This document shows, piece after piece, positions 11,024 to 25,800 of a stretch of DNA of 64,000 bases. Numbering within the stretch: position 1 is the stretch's first letter; each line of letters opens with the position of its first letter. Location: assembly GCA_027382625.1 (NCBI GenBank), contig JAJKFJ010022590.1, forward strand, positions 1-64,000, written 5' to 3'. The DNA is from Tetmemena sp. SeJ-2015 (Eukaryota > Ciliophora > Spirotrichea > Sporadotrichida > Oxytrichidae). The notes beneath the pieces were generated by a model. The model worked only from the letters and a program-made list of their open reading frames with translations. It was not told the origin of the DNA and searched no databases. The position numbers and the translations under genes are program-made.

Positions 11024-14000
11024 ATGAGCAATATCAATTGTGGAACACAGATTTAAAAGAAAATTTCGGTAGGATGGAAAGCAATTAAGACACTTCTCGA
11101 TACATCAATATAGGATCCTTTAAATTATATATCAGATAAGTTTTCATTATGAATTTAATTTCTCCTCAGAACAATAATTACATGTAAAATTTAGCTTTCT
11201 ATTTATAGGCAAAATTTTAATTAAAAAAAAGATCCTCAACAAGAGAAAAAATTTAGGGCTGCTTTCAATAGCTAAAGCCAAGATAAGATGAAAAATATCT
11301 CTAATATAATATGTCTTACAAGTCTCAATATTGAGATATCATTTTTTCTCCTTATCATGGCTCTTGCGATAAATATGAAATAGAACAAGTACGCTGATCT
11401 TTCTTAATTTATTTTACTGTCTTATCTTGAATAGATCAATCGAGTTTCCATCGCAAGTATTATAATAATTAGGAGGAAAAATTGATAATGATAGCATCAT
11501 CATCAAAATTTATATAATTTGAAGTATCGTTTTAGCAATATGTTGGATAGTTTATACACTAATCACAGCTCAAATAATTCGAAGGTTTAAGGTGAAGACA
11601 ATTTACTTTGCGCCAGTTCACTATCTCTTTCTGCTCTTCTTCTACTTCATCTTTAACCTTGATTTGGACTAATACGTGGAGGACTCACACACTGTAACTC
11701 CTACCTACCCTATTCCACCCTATCCAAGGCCCTCAAACAGATCCATTGGATTCTACTTGGCCAGTGACAATAACAGTAATCAGGATTATAATAACTACAC
11801 TTTTGCTAACATAAGCGCTATTAATAGAACTGCTACTACTAATGAAACCTTCAGCAATTGGACTTTCAGTAACTCAACAAACAATACCTAGAGCAATATA
11901 TGTATTAATTTTAGCGGGGCAGGAATAGGAAATGGACAAGTGACTGGGAGAGCAAGCTATTAAAATTACTCAAGAGGAAATCATTCTGATGAAAAATGGT
12001 AGAGATATACAAGGCCCGAAGCTCGTTTGGTGAGGCACCAAGAAATGTAAATATTGAATGTTTTTATGATCCATCTTTAGGACCATAATTTAAATAGCAA
12101 TTATTTATTTATCATAGTATTGCTGCAGCTGTTTATATGGATTGGGTTGAATCTCTTCAGCAATTGGATTTTTCCGACAATTACCTACACAGTCTCTTTA
12201 ATAATCATTATGGAGCCTCTTCCTGAGGAGGAATTTCGTAAGTCTTGAAAACCTTTTCGCTCCAATATTATTCTTCATTAGCTTTGCTTGTTCTCATTCA
12301 CGTATGTTTAGAGGACACTGCAATAAGGTATATCATCTATCTCTTGGCTTCTCTTCTTTAAAAAGGTAAATTAATTTATCATTAAATACTTTTTTTAGTC
12401 TTTGGATTCTAAATATAAAATAGAATTTAAAACGAATTTCATGTGGAAAAATGTATATAATAGATATAAAGAATGATACTGTTGCTTTAATTTGGCCCAT
12501 AGTATTTTTATTTGTTCTTTTCGCACGCGGTTTCCGACAAAATGATATTTCAAATCGCAGTCTGTTTCAGATACGAAATTATAAATTGTTTTGTTTAAAA
12601 AAACCTTAGATATATATATATATATATATATATACTTATTTTTAATTTGAAATCAAACTCAAGATCTCAAAAAATAATTTCTCTCTTAATTTTAAATAGG
12701 CATCCATTCTTGAGGAACTTAAAATAGTTAAAGCATAATTTTTCTTTTTAGTAAACTTTTCGACTCAGTTATAATTTCGGACAATGAAAAAATAATCTAC
12801 ATGAATAAAAAAGCAAGAAGCATGCTTATAGACTCGTACTCCTCCACCACCACTTCGCAGTCAGAAAATTAATCTGGCTTGCATCTTTTTTTTTAAAAAA
12901 AATAAACTTGAATATTTTCTCATTAGTGAAGAGCAGCAGAAGAAAGCTTCTAATAAAATCACATGTTTTATTTATAGTAAACTTTATAAATAAAGTTAAA
13001 TCGGGATGTATTTCTAGGACATAATTATGAATAAGGAGGAAATAATCAATAGCTAAAATTATGAAGTCTACTAAGACCTCATAGGCTCCTTGCAAAGTAT
13101 AAAAAATATAAATATTTAGTTTTTAATTCATTAGAATATTATCTTATTTTAAAATGGAGTTATAGTTATAAATTTATTAATTGCCATTTATAATTACAAT
13201 TATAAAAGCTAGGACAACTAGCAAATTCATATGCAGATAAAAATGAAGGAGCCTACTGAGAATAATGCTGACACGTAAAATCATCATGATTAAGTACTCG
13301 ATGCAAGGCTCTAACTCTTACCAGAGAGAGAAGAAAATCATAATACAGAATAAAGCTAGTCAAACTTTATTTATCATCAAACTTATTAAGATAAATTTTT
13401 ATAAGATTCATTTAATAACTTACTATTGATTGTGCTAAGAGACATCTCTGCCGAATCATAGCTCTAGAGAGAAAAGGCTTTGCTTTAAAATTAACAATCT
13501 TTTATATATGCTGTAGTATTAAGAGATTATGGTGGCTCAAGTGAGTCACGAATTGCGAACACCAATAAACGTAGTTTCAAATTGCATCAGATGCCTTAAA
13601 GACTCCTCTCACGATTCTTAATTTTATTATTCAAGCTAGAAAAAGCTAATAGATATAGCAGAGTCCTCCTTAACTTTCTTACTGTCCTTAGTGAATGACA
13701 CTCTCGACTATAATCAAATTCAGATGGGGAAGTTTGCACTGCATCTGTCACATGTGAATGTTTCAAAGCTTTTACAAGAAGTTGGTGATATGATAAGTAT
13801 TCAAGTCTCCCTCAGACAGAGTGTCAAATTTAAACTTCTCGCTAAAGATGGCCTTCCTTCGCTATTCTTTACTGATGAGAAAATATTCCAATATATATGT
13901 TAGTCATTTTATGAGTAGAGGCTGAAGTAGATTATGATTAATTTGCTTAGGAACTCAGTTAAGTTTACGATGCAAGGAATAATCTCTCTCAAGGCTTCTA

Positions 14001-16126
14001 CTCATAAGATTTTAAATTCAATAAGAGTGCATCATTTTTTAAATTGAGGGAAGAGGAGACTAGAATATATTGAAGTTGACTTTTTACGACAGTGGCATTG
14101 GAATCAAGGAGGAGGACATGCAAAACTTGTTCAAAGTGTTCAGCAAGCTTAGTGACCCTGATAGAATAAACACTGAGGGAACTGGGCTCGGCCTATATAT
14201 AACTAGTAACCTTATCTAATAACTCAAGGGCTCCATAAAAGTTCATTCATCTTTTAATTCTTGCTTTAAGTTAAGAGCGAGTTTGGAAAATTCTCAAAGT
14301 TCACAGTCCTAATTCCAGACTTATCTAATATGGAAAGAATTTATATTTTATTATGGAAAACGAATAATTCCTTTCACGGTCTTCTCTGGACTTGAATGAT
14401 ATAAATTTGAGCTAGCTGAATTCTCAAGCAGATCCAATCTCAAATAGAACTCATTCTTCACTAGATATTAGGAAATTTAAATCTTTTAAGTCAAGAAATT
14501 TTAACAAGTTTAAGAACATATATTTGTTTTTAAGAATAACTCTGGGACTTATTCTGATATGAGAGTCTATAAGAGGGGAGGAAACGACTAATTATAGTCA
14601 ATTTGATTATAACTTTTAGTTTACTAAAATATAATTGACTTTTATAAAGAATAAAAGCAAAAATAGAAATTTATTGAAATCATTATCAAATTTCTCCTCA
14701 TTTCTCACTTAATTTTATTGTTTAATTTTATACTCTTAAATATCTATCTGTCTTTGTTGTTTGCTTATATAAGAGAAGTATGAGTAACACTATGATCGCA
14801 CTCTAGACGCTATAGACCTCGAATCTTAACCAAACTTCTCCTTCCTGAATTAATCCTCCTACGCCACCCCTCAAAGAAAGAAAACGGACGTAATCAATAA
14901 TAAGTCTCTCAGACTTTTTAACTAAACTAGAAATAGAATTAAGCAAGATTCAAGCTAAGGCTGGAAAAGCTTATTCTTCACGAAAAAGGAGAAAAAACCA
15001 TAACAAAAATACTATAGCAAACCCTAATTTAATCCCAAAGTTAATATTTTTTTATTTTAAAATTAACTAATTGAAAAAATCTAGCTCGACTAAGAAAGCA
15101 ACAGCAAAATATATGGAGACCTTGTAGGGCTGTGACGCCTCGCAGTATAGCATCTCAGCCAAACAGATTGATGAATTTTAATTCGACTAGTTTAGGAAGT
15201 AGGAGCCTAAATTAAATTATTAAATTGGTAGATTAATACTTAGCAAATGCAGATATTGAACACAGAGAACAATAAAATATCTTATTAGACATTGTGATAA
15301 GCGAGCCAAATTGCATATTTACAGAATAAAATTTACTTCAAAGCACGTTTGAAAAGAGCTAACTATTACCAGAGAGCAATTAAAAAGTTCAGGTTTCGGA
15401 TTTCCCTCAAATTTTAAATTTATCATTAGAATAAATTTCTTTATACTAAATCTTGATAGTCGATGATAATGACTTTAATTCTTTCACACTTCAGTAGTTG
15501 ATAATTTAAAACTTCCACCTTGAGAGTGATCCCTAAAATATTTAATTATTAATTTATTGATGTAGCATGCAACGGGTTGATTGCTTTTGAGATGGCGGAG
15601 AAAAGGATCCTGCAAGGGTTGCCCTATGATCTGATACTGATGGATCTAATGATGCCAGTTATGAACGGTTCTCAATCCACCCAGAAAATAAGATAAATAC
15701 AAACTTGCCATGGCCTAAGCCACTCACAGTACCAAATAAAGCTAAATTATAATTCGATATCTCATATTATAAATTATTTTTATTTAGTTGGACTGTCGGC
15801 AGTAACTCATAAACAAGAAGAAATTTATTTAAAAATCCTTTAGAAGAATTTCTTTTTCATACATTATTAAATTTGGTTGAATTAATACACTTATATTAAT
15901 GCTCTAGAATAAATTAAATTGTTCAAAAAATAAAAATTAATCTCTGTGAGTAAATATTTTGGCTTTATAAATTTGAAATAGGAGCTATAAGCTGCGGCAT
16001 GAATGATTTCAGTAAGTACTTTTTTCACTCTTTCTTTATTCTTTCCGTATTTAATTGACTGTTATAGTTGCCAAGCCTCCAAATTTAGAAATATTGGCAA
16101 AGTTTATAAATGCGATAAAGCTCTGA
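11024..16126 (+). CDS. Membrane hybrid histidine kinase, copy 1
   Basis: The product has a short cytoplasmic N-terminus (MSNINCGTQIQKK), several hydrophobic segments and an Asn/Ser/Thr-rich loop with many N-glycosylation sequons (about 11700-11900). A conserved LFDSVIISD...YMNKKA sensor-like (PAS-like) segment follows, then the H-box SHELRTPINVV (His near 13547), the ATP-binding boxes DSGIGIK and GTGLGLYIT (about 14090-14200), a Ser-rich linker, and a receiver domain with acidic DD, phospho-acceptor Asp in LMDLMMP (about 15645) and Lys in KPPN. It should autophosphorylate on His and pass phosphate to its own Asp. IESs: pointer GATCCT (11114-11236) and TGAT (15527-15561). Introns at 12238-12311 and 16012-16067 are shared with copies 2 and 3. 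Stimulus unknown. Confidence 0.8.
12610..12634. repeat. (TA)n tract
   Basis: A 25-nt TA run in non-coding sequence of kinase copy 1, between the membrane region and the sensor segment; copies 2 and 3 lack it. Confidence 0.9.
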
Positions 16127-17737
16127 AAGCTATAAAAATAGTTATAAAAATAAAACTGCCGTCTTAATAAATCAATGGAATAGTTTAATTCCTTAAAATA
16201 TATATTCACTGAAAGCATATTTTATTAAATCTTAAAGTAAATCTAACATTTAAATTTAATCTTCTTTGAAGAAATAATAAATTTTTTGAAAAATGAGAAT
16301 AAATTCAGAATTTAATCCAAGATAATAGCTACTTAGAATAAATTTTTTTTTTCAATATTCTCTAAATTATTTAAAGTCTATAATCAAATAAAAATCTACA
16401 GTAAATAAAAATGAAATGAATTCATATATGTATTTACTATTAGCTCCATATATTTTATGATTTTTTTTCTCAAATAGAATTGAATGAATAAGATAGGTAG
16501 AATTATAAATAAGATTATCAGCAAATTATATAGCTCATTCAAATTTTAATCTGCAATTATTTCAAACCTTATTTTAGTAATAAAGCGGAGTATTCGCTGT
16601 TTTTTTATTTCCTATCCTAAACCTTAATGTCTGGATGGCCTTCTCAACTGAGAAAGAACTCAGGTTATTCTACCCTCCAAAATAAAATTCAGAATTTTCT
16701 ACTTCTTTATCTTTGTTTCTTTGAAATGAGCTTTTTTCAAAATAAATGTTTACAAGCCTAATAATCTATTCCAAATAAAACCATCATTTAAACCCTTTGA
16801 ATTTTTCTAATTAAATTATTTAAATTCTAATTTTATTTAATATATTAGATATGATTATAACAAATACTATTTTGCTATAGTCAGTCAGCATCGATTTATG
16901 TGAGTAATTCACTGTTTAAAATTCAGCTTAATTTAAATTTTTCGTTGCAAATTGATTCTATTAAAAGAAAGAACTATTATAAGTGATCTAATTCTCAATT
17001 CTGGGAGAGATTGCGCTGAAAAAGATTTTCTTTCTGTAAATTAATAGTAAGTTTATACCATTTTAAAAATGGGGTTTTATTGTTTAGAGTTCGAATAGGG
17101 TCTAAAGCAGGAGGAAATATTTCTTGACTTTATTTATAAATAGTTATTATAGTGCAGAATTTAATAGATGATCGTCAATAATAGCAAATCAAATTAAATT
17201 ATTTATAATTATTTTTCGCTAAAAGAGAAATGAATACGAATATATTACCTCTTCTGGGCTGACAAGACTATCAAAGACACCAATTTTTTAACGATGAGAC
17301 TGAAAAGTACGATTGGTAAGTCTGATCTTCATACATATAATCCCCATTTCTCAAAATTGGACATAAATTATTTTAATTAAAGAAAACTAATAAGATATAG
17401 AGATATTTAAAAGCTTAATTGTTCTTTCTCATTCTTATTTTTTTATTTCTCCATCCTCAAACTTTTATTTAGGTTTCTTCTTGCAACTCTGAATGATGAA
17501 ACAAAATAAATTTATGTATTCAACCTAAAGCAGCCACTAACTAGAAGAACACGCAAATTTCATAAATAAAATCTTTAGAAATTCAAATTTCTTTCGCAAT
17601 GCCTTAAATAAATACTGTCTACTGCTTTCCATTGTTTTTAGTTACATTTATTAATTAATTTACGTATTTAAAAAATTCAATCCTATAATAATTTAAAGAA
17701 CTATAATTTAAGAATTTAAAAGCATTTTAATATTTGG
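16127..17737. other. AT-rich intergenic stretch with an orphan coding fragment at 17230-17590
   Basis: Most of the stretch is very AT-rich and shows nothing. At 17230 an ATG starts a short frame reading DYQRHQFFNDETEKYDW after an in-frame TGA, followed by GTAAGT. After a TTTATTTAG at about 17473 the frame continues FLLATLNDETKQIYVFNLKQ. This looks like one or two coding segments of a gene whose other parts are not nearby, possibly a scrambled or degenerate gene. The repeat-like NDET and IYVFNL wording is only weakly like a beta-propeller. Low confidence. Confidence 0.35.
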
Positions 17738-20700
17738 ATGCAAACCCTTACGGCTCCTGTTATTAAAGGCTGGCAGATATTAAATAAACTCCTAGACACC
17801 TCGATTTAAGATACAATAAATATTATAATTCATTTTAAGATAAAGGGCAAGAAAAAAAATTCAGAGAGGCATTTAATGCACAGAGCCAGAAAAACATAAA
17901 AAACACCTCCAATATCATCTGCTTAGCAAGTCTTTAAACAACTATAAAATACTTTTAAAATCTTCTATTTTTTATAATTAAAAGTCTTCTCATTCTTGCG
18001 CTCTCAATAAAACTCACACAACACAAGTATGCAGATCTTTAAAAATGGATGTTTTATTTAAGACCTTGATGTGATAAGGAAGCTATCAACTCTGACTATA
18101 GTTTTGTCAACTTTAAAATTTAATTGGAAATACTTTAATGTGTAATGATGCTCATTTAAACTTTTTGGATTATATATTCGGTGGTGAGCTCATGCGTAAT
18201 TCGTAAATACAAGTTTAAGACGATCTACTTCGCTAAAATATTAACTTTTAAAATGCAACTACTTCGCACCAGTGCACTACATCTTCCTTCTGATGTTCTA
18301 TTTCATTTTTAACTTTGATCTCGAAGAGTTCTTTGATGACTACTAAGATCCAACAGCGCCATCATCAAATTTGGGTGCAATCGGCAAATATACTGCAACT
18401 CCAAATACTACCAATTCTCAGAATTTTACTATAACCCTGCAAATGAATTATCATCATAACATAAATCATTCATAAGATACTTTTTCTTTTGAGATTTAAT
18501 TGGGAGTAAATGATTATTTAATTATTTTAGGCGAATTAGTCATAATGGTTTTATAATGAGTGTGAATTTTATAAAATTGCTAAATGTAATTTTCAATGAA
18601 ATTCAAATTATGTGATAATTCTAACCAGAGGTGAGAGTAGTGAGGCATCTCGAAATGTAAGAGCATTTTAAGCTTAATAATTTCTACTCTTTAGGAACAC
18701 TCTCAATTAATTTGAGTCAATCTCTATATTTGCTATTTTTTGTAATGAACATCATTCTACTCCAGCTTTTCATTTGGATAGGTCTGAATCTGTTCAGCAG
18801 TTGGGTGTTTCCCTCCATCACTTACGCTGTTGCCCTGATAGCCACTGTAAAGCCGCTGCAGCATGAAGAATTTCGTAAGCATAAATAGCTACTATATATA
18901 ATACTTTTATCCACTCCCTCACTAATTATTCAAACCTCAATACCTAATAAACTGAGATATTTCTTATAGCTGATCTCATAATCAGGTACACTATTTACCT
19001 CTTTGCTTGCATTCTATACAAAAAAAATGTTTCACACTCACACTCTTTATTATTCTATTTTCGAGGGGATTCAGGTAAAATGACTTCACCAACCGGAGGT
19101 TATTTTCTGTCAGAAATAGTATTTCTTTTTTTGTTTATTTAAACCAAATCCTCAAGGGAAATTTTTAAAAAATTATTTTTCTTTTATTAAATTGCACCCT
19201 GAATTATCTAATAACATTGTCATTTTTAAGCTTGGTTTTAAATAACTGTTCGACTCAGTGATTATCGCAGATGCAAATAAAATAGTTTACATGAACAAGA
19301 AGGCGCAAGAATTTCTGCTGCAAGCTTCCATACCTGAGATTGACCACGCTGGGAAGCAAGCCATATTAATTTTATTTATGAATATCTGAGGAGTAGTAGG
19401 TATAAGCTTAGCAAAAGATAGGCCTCTACTTTTAATAATTAACATAAGAAAACTTCGAAAGTACAAATAACGTTTACCAAACTATCATCAACTCACTGCA
19501 GAAAAATAATTAATTATCATATCATAACATAGTTTCTATTACTTATATGTGTTAGACACACATAGTTTTTAATTAAAAGGTAATGTAATTTGAATTGATT
19601 TATATAAAAATAAATGCATATTTCTAAATCCTTTGTATGAAATAATTTATAGTGGTATATCAGAACTAGGATAACCAAGTGCTTCATAGCTAAGTATAAG
19701 TTCAGAATGAAGGGGAGGCATCAGGAAGCGGAATGTCTTAAGATATAGTCCTAGACACTAGGATATAACTGCTACCCTATAAAGATGAAGAATAAGAAGA
19801 AGAATAAGAAAATGAACTCTAATCATAAGACTCTCACTTATTTCATTTTTGCTCACTTGATGCTGATAGTATTAAGAGATATCTCTGCAGCTGTGTAACT
19901 CCAAAGAGAAAAGGCCTTGCTTTATAAAATTCAAATTATAAATTAGCAATCATCCAAATGAGAAAGTTTTTGCTTTAATATTAGGAAATAATGGTGGCTC
20001 AAGTGAGCCATGAATTAAGGACACCAATAAATGTAGTATCCAATTGCATTAAATGCCTAAAAGACTCCTCCCTCGATTAATTTTTATTAGAACAAGGTTA
20101 GACTGATAGACATAGCAGAGTCCTCTCTTACTTTCCTTCTCTCTCTAGTGAACGACACACTCGATTACACCTAAATGCAGCTTGGGAAGTTTTCGCTTCA
20201 CTTGAAGCAAGTTAGCTTGAGAAGCCTTTTGAAGGAAGTGAGCGACATGATTAATATATAGGTGTCCCTCCGATAGCATGTTGCCTTCTCGCTGGAAATT
20301 AGTGAAAACGTCCCAGAAATATTTTATACTGATGAGCTAATAAATAAATCCACACATATCAAAATAAACCATTAAACATAATTTTTAAAATATAATTATT
20401 ATCGTCAAATAGTATAAGAATTCGACTTAAATTAGCTACTATAGCTATTTAAGAGTTTTATAAATTTAAATTTATGAAATTGAAATCTTAGTGCATTTAA
20501 TTTAGATGAACAGAGACTTAAACAGATAATGATAAACATCTTGAGAAATTCTGTGAAATTCACTTTAGAAGGATCAATAAAGTTAAAAGCTTCTTTCCGA
20601 AAAATTACTAATATAGAATATTTGACTTTTATTTTTAGTTGAATTAACAACAGAGGAGATCAGCCGAAACTTCTGAAGTTAAGTTTCTTTGATTCTGGCC

Positions 20701-22528
20701 TTGGAATCAAACCGGACGATCTCTAAAACTTATTCAAAATATTTGGCAAGCTCAGTGACCCAGAGCAAATTAACATCGAGGGTACGGGCCTCGGACTCTA
20801 TATAACGAGAAACCTCGTAAATCAACTTAAGGGCTAAATCAAAGTTGTATGTTATCTTATGTAATGAATAGTTTCTTTTTATAAGTGAAGAGTTAATATG
20901 GGAGATTCACCAAATTTACTGTAGTTATCCCTGAGCTTTCGAATTATTAAGTGTTTTTTCCTCATTCTGATATAAGAATTAAGATTAGGAACAGTTTGTG
21001 TCTAGTGCCTCGATAGATATAAACTAAATAGATTTGAGTGATTTAGAGTCGCCCCTTCCCACCTACGAATCTACATCCTTCAATGACTGTAGGATAGATA
21101 CTACTTAAATCATTTTAGCTAAGTTTTCATTTATATTTTGAGGATTTAGAGAATAAAAACTGGTTCTGTAAATCCTTAGCTCGAGAAAAGAATGATGCAA
21201 GACTAAGAGGAAACTGTTGATCTAGAGTCTTCCCCTAAATATACTCCGACTAATAACCCATATGGAAACCTACTTTAAAATGGTGATCAATGCAATAAAA
21301 TGAAAAACAATAAGAAAAATAGCTCACTATAAGTCAGGCAGCAGGCCTACATTAATCATTCACCTATTACTTATTTTGCAACAATTAAATGTCATTCTAG
21401 GGAAGGGATATAAGCAAATGCATTTAAATATAAATAGAGAGAATCTAATGATGTCTCTGTAAATATTGAGTGCGACTCTTCTCATATTGGGTCATTGAAT
21501 AATAGCTAGTCTAAGATTTTATTAGAACCTCAGAATGACAAAACAAGTTCGATCAATGACCTTAATTATTTCGACAATGAGAAATTTAATCCATGCAAGT
21601 AAAATTAAAGAGAGATATAAGGAGTCACTATAGATCTAAGCGAGAGTGATTCTTAAATACTGAATACTCAAAAAGATGCTAAAAAATCGCTATAATCTAT
21701 CTCAGAAATTCTTTATTATAGTCTACCTATTTTTATAAATGAATAAATGTATAAATAAAGTGATCCTCTATAGGAAAATATTAAAATTATTTTAAAATTG
21801 AATTTTTGCAGCTTCATTTTCTTGAAATATAGGGCCGAGTTCTTTACTTCTAAAATTTGGGTCTATTTAAACCCATAAGCTTACAGTTTTTTTAATCAAA
21901 TAAAGAAAAGACGAGGCAATTTAAAAATTATAGCTTAATTTAGAATCCACATTGCATAAAATAATTACCTTAATTTTCTTTTGAATTTTTCCATAAATAT
22001 TATGTGAGTATATGATTTTGATTCTTATCGTAGATGATAACGATTTTAATTCTTTCACTCTTCAGCAACTGATATCTCACAACTTCAATCGTGAATGCGA
22101 CTTGGCTAGCAACGGACTAGTAGCTCTTGAAATGGCTTAGAAGCGAATTGAATAGGGAATACCCTATAGAGTGATCCTAATGGATTTAATGATGCCAGTT
22201 ATGAACGGCTTCGAGTCAACAGAATCGATTAGGAAACTCCAGTCCTTGCACGGCCTCTGTCATTCTCATTATCAGATAAATGGGATTAAATTATTTATAA
22301 TATATTTTCTTATGCATTTATTAGTTTAGTGGGTCTTTCAGCTGTTACAAACAAAAAGGAGGAGATTTAAATAACGTATAAGTTTTTTCTTATTTTGTAT
22401 TCAGGCAATTCAAAGTGGGATGAATGACTTCCGTAAGATTATTATTATTCTAATACTCATCATTAACTTTAGTTTCGAAGCCACCGAATATAGATACCCT
22501 AGCCAGACTCATAATGAACAACGTATGA
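17738..22528 (+). CDS. Membrane hybrid histidine kinase, copy 2
   Basis: Paralogue of the flanking copies, same domain order. It starts MQTLTAPVIKGWQILNKLLDTS. The membrane region ends with LQLFIWIGLNLFSSWVFP. The sensor segment LFDSVIIADANKIVYMNKKA is followed by the linker RDISAAVQLQREKAL, the H-box VSHELRTP (His near 20008), the ATP box GTGLGLYIT (about 20780-20810), a long Ser/Asn-rich linker and a receiver with LMDLMMPVMNGF (Asp near 22185) and LSKPPN. An IES with the 9-nt pointer TTTAAGATA (17805-17842) sits at almost the same codon as unrelated IESs in copies 1 and 3. The intron 18875-18969 occupies the same position as in the other copies. Several further frame changes were not resolved. 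The catalytic residues are all present, so the gene is probably functional after rearrangement. Confidence 0.8.
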
Positions 22529-22894
22529 AAGTTAACAAGATAAAGATAGTGAACATTTTTTAATTACAAAATTTACATAACTGACAATTATAATAAGTAT
22601 TTAATTCTATACAACCTTTCTAGATTTATATTAATTAATTACTTTGAAATTCACTTTTGAAATGTCACTTGCTAAGCAATAACTAAATCTAACAAAAATA
22701 TTAATATGATACTATATGAAGGAAAGATAATAAAATATTTGGAATTTATTATAAGAGCTGAAATATTTTAGAACCTCCACTCTAATATTATTTATAAACT
22801 CTTTTACAATAATTTTAATCTCAAAACAATTATAAAAAGAGGGTTTAAATAATTATTTATCCTATTAACTATCATTCGAAACTTAAATTAGCGA

Positions 22895-25800
22895 ATGAAA
22901 GCTGGGGAACTTTTCAAAAAGATCAAAGATTTTGTCAAGCAACTTCTGGACACTTCAATTACATTTCACAAATAAAAATGTGTATTTATGTTAGAGTATT
23001 ATTTTTTTTATTCAATTTAAAACCCTGAGCTAGAGGGAAAATTTAGGACTGTTTTCGAAGAACAGAGCTAGAATTGCATTTTTCAGACAACTAAGTTCAT
23101 TAATGTCACTTGTCTAATAAAAATAATATGAAATTAATTATATCTAGCTTAAATTACTTTGATTATTTCCTTATCTAATTAATATAGATTTGATAATTTA
23201 TTAACAAGTGATTAAATAATAAAATATATTTGAGCAAATTTAAATGTCTAATTACTCTACTACTCTCAATAAAGCTAAGCTACTCTTCTTATGTTTTATT
23301 TCTATCAATTGTTAATATAAGCTAACACAAATTATATTAAAATATCGGAATTAAATTTGTAGGGTTTGTGTAATGTAACTAAATTCAGTTTAAGCGATAA
23401 AGATTTTAATATATTTAGTAAAAAAAATAGCTTCTAAAAATAACAATAAATAAAATGTCTTTTTTTAGAATTTTATCTTAAATTTGTTAATGAGAATATT
23501 TTTATGCGGAGATAGCTATTGTTTAGAGATACATAATATCAGGGATGACTCTGTCTTGCTTTTGGATAGCTTTCACCTCCATATCCTACCTTTGCATCAA
23601 GAAATTCAAGTTTAAGACTTCAAACTTCGCTCTCATACACTACATTATAAATTATAATGCTTTATGTTTTATTATGCTTCTTGCATTCTTCTTGTTGTTC
23701 AATCTTAACTAAGAGGATACCGTTATATCCAATTACTTACTTACTTATTTAAAAAATGTATTTTTAATCCTAGATGAACAAAATGTAATAGCAAGATAAT
23801 ACACTTCGCTTTTTGTAGATGTAGTCCAATTCCACAGCTTCGTCTCAACAACCTCCTCAATCTAATTCTACTAGCAATAATAATCTTACCAATAATGGCT
23901 ATACTTATAAGGAACACTATCTTATTTTGTAATTTACTATACTTAAGCGATTACAATCAGCACAGTCAGGTCCATGCGCCATTAAGAAATGTAAGTTAGC
24001 TTCCTTATAATTATGGTGCGCGTTTAGGAACATAGTAAAATAAAATGCTTATTTATTACTGTAAGTATTTCTACAGCTGAGATAAAATATAAATTTTATG
24101 TAGGTTATAATTTTGCTGTTCGTGTGGATAGGCTTGAGTCAATTTCACAACTGGATAATACCTACTTTTATATTCATTGCGGCAATAGTACCACTCACTG
24201 AAGTTGGAAACAACGAGACTACCCGTAATATTGTTATTCCTCTCTTTACATAGGATAGTAACTGATTTCTATAAACAGTCCAGCTAAAAATTGATTATTA
24301 ATTATATTCCTAAAATTTTACTTTTACTTTACTTTACTTTACTTGTTATTCCTCTCTAAATTATAAATGCCATTAAGCAGTCCCTAAAAATTATTTATAG
24401 AGGACTTAATGATCAGATATGCAATATATATCCATGGGGTCGTCTTATTAAAAAAGTTAAATTAATTAAATAATGAATTTTATTCGCTCGAGGATTCAGA
24501 TAGAACGACGTAATCAATCGAGGTTTATTTCTAATCAGAAATTATTTATGGATTAAAAATATTGGAAATATATCTATAAATTAAAGTGTGGAACTTAAAA
24601 AACTTGCTCAAATACTGCAAGAGCTTTTCTTTTTAATTAATTTTCGATGGAATTGTGATAGCTGATTAAGATAAAGTCCTCTATATGAACAATATGTATT
24701 TAACAAAAATTATTTTTATTGCTTAATAATTCTTTGTCTTTTTTAAATGCTTTATTAATTTTCTTAATATTTCACTAAAATGGGTTTTTTAAAAATGCAA
24801 GTAAGATTTATTTGAACAGCAAAGCCCAAGACTATCTCCTAGGGAGAATAGATGAGTCCAAAGAGGGAATATCTATGGCTTCTATAAAAGAGGAGGATCA
24901 AGGTATCGTGGAATAAAAGCTACTCAAAATTTTCAGCAAAAATATTGAAAATGACTCAAAAAAGAACATCTTCTAATCGCTCATGACTTCTCTTAAAAAT
25001 CTAAGATTAAAATAGATTAAGTTAATTTTTAAAAATCCAAATTTTTCATCCCACTCTCAAGTCAATCTAGATGAAGACGATGAAAATAAGTCTCATAAAA
25101 ATTTAAATTTTCTTAAAAGAGAGTTAATTTATTAAATAAGGAAAACAAGAGAGTAGTTGACTTGAGGTTATAGCTTCTGTCTTAAAAAGTCTAACTTGGC
25201 AGTTGCAAAAAAGATATTGAGAATCAGTATTTACTGATAGTTATAAGAGATGTCTCGTGCGAAGTTGAACTTCAGAGAGAAAATTATTTTAACTTAGATT
25301 TAGGTTTCTTTTTAAAAGGCTCTAAATCAATATCAAGAAATCATGATGGCCCAAGTAAATCACGAATTGAGAACACCCATAAATGTTGTGTCCAACTGCA
25401 TCTAATGTCTTAAGGACACAGCAAAGTATATATGCTTATTAATGATAGCAACTCATTTAATTTAAAGGAGGAGAGCCAACAGAAGTTCATAAACATAGCA
25501 GATGCCTCTCTGACATTTTTACTCTCATTAGTGAACGACACTCTGGACTACACTTAGATATAATTAGGGAAGTTTACGCTAAATTTGCAGCAGGTAGATA
25601 TTGGATAGCTAATAAGCCACGTGGCTGACATGATCAGGATTTAAGTATCTCTAAGAAAAAATGTGCAATTTGACCTGCAAGTCAGCCAAGACCTTCCTCC
25701 ACTTTTCTATACTGATGAACAGAGGCTCAAGTAAATCATGATAAATATACTCAGAAATGCGGTCAAATTTACTATGGAGGGGAAAATTCAGCTCAAAGTT

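Noticed and set aside
12047..12085. GTAAAT...TTTAG intron after RHQEM in kinase copy 1 (and similar in copies 2 and 3)
   Set aside because: Reading straight through keeps one frame in all three copies and leads directly into the last membrane helix, whereas removing the stretch forces frame breaks.
24321..24342. TTTAC tandem run as a functional site
   Set aside because: A short five-unit slippage run inside the nested IES; nothing ties it to a role.
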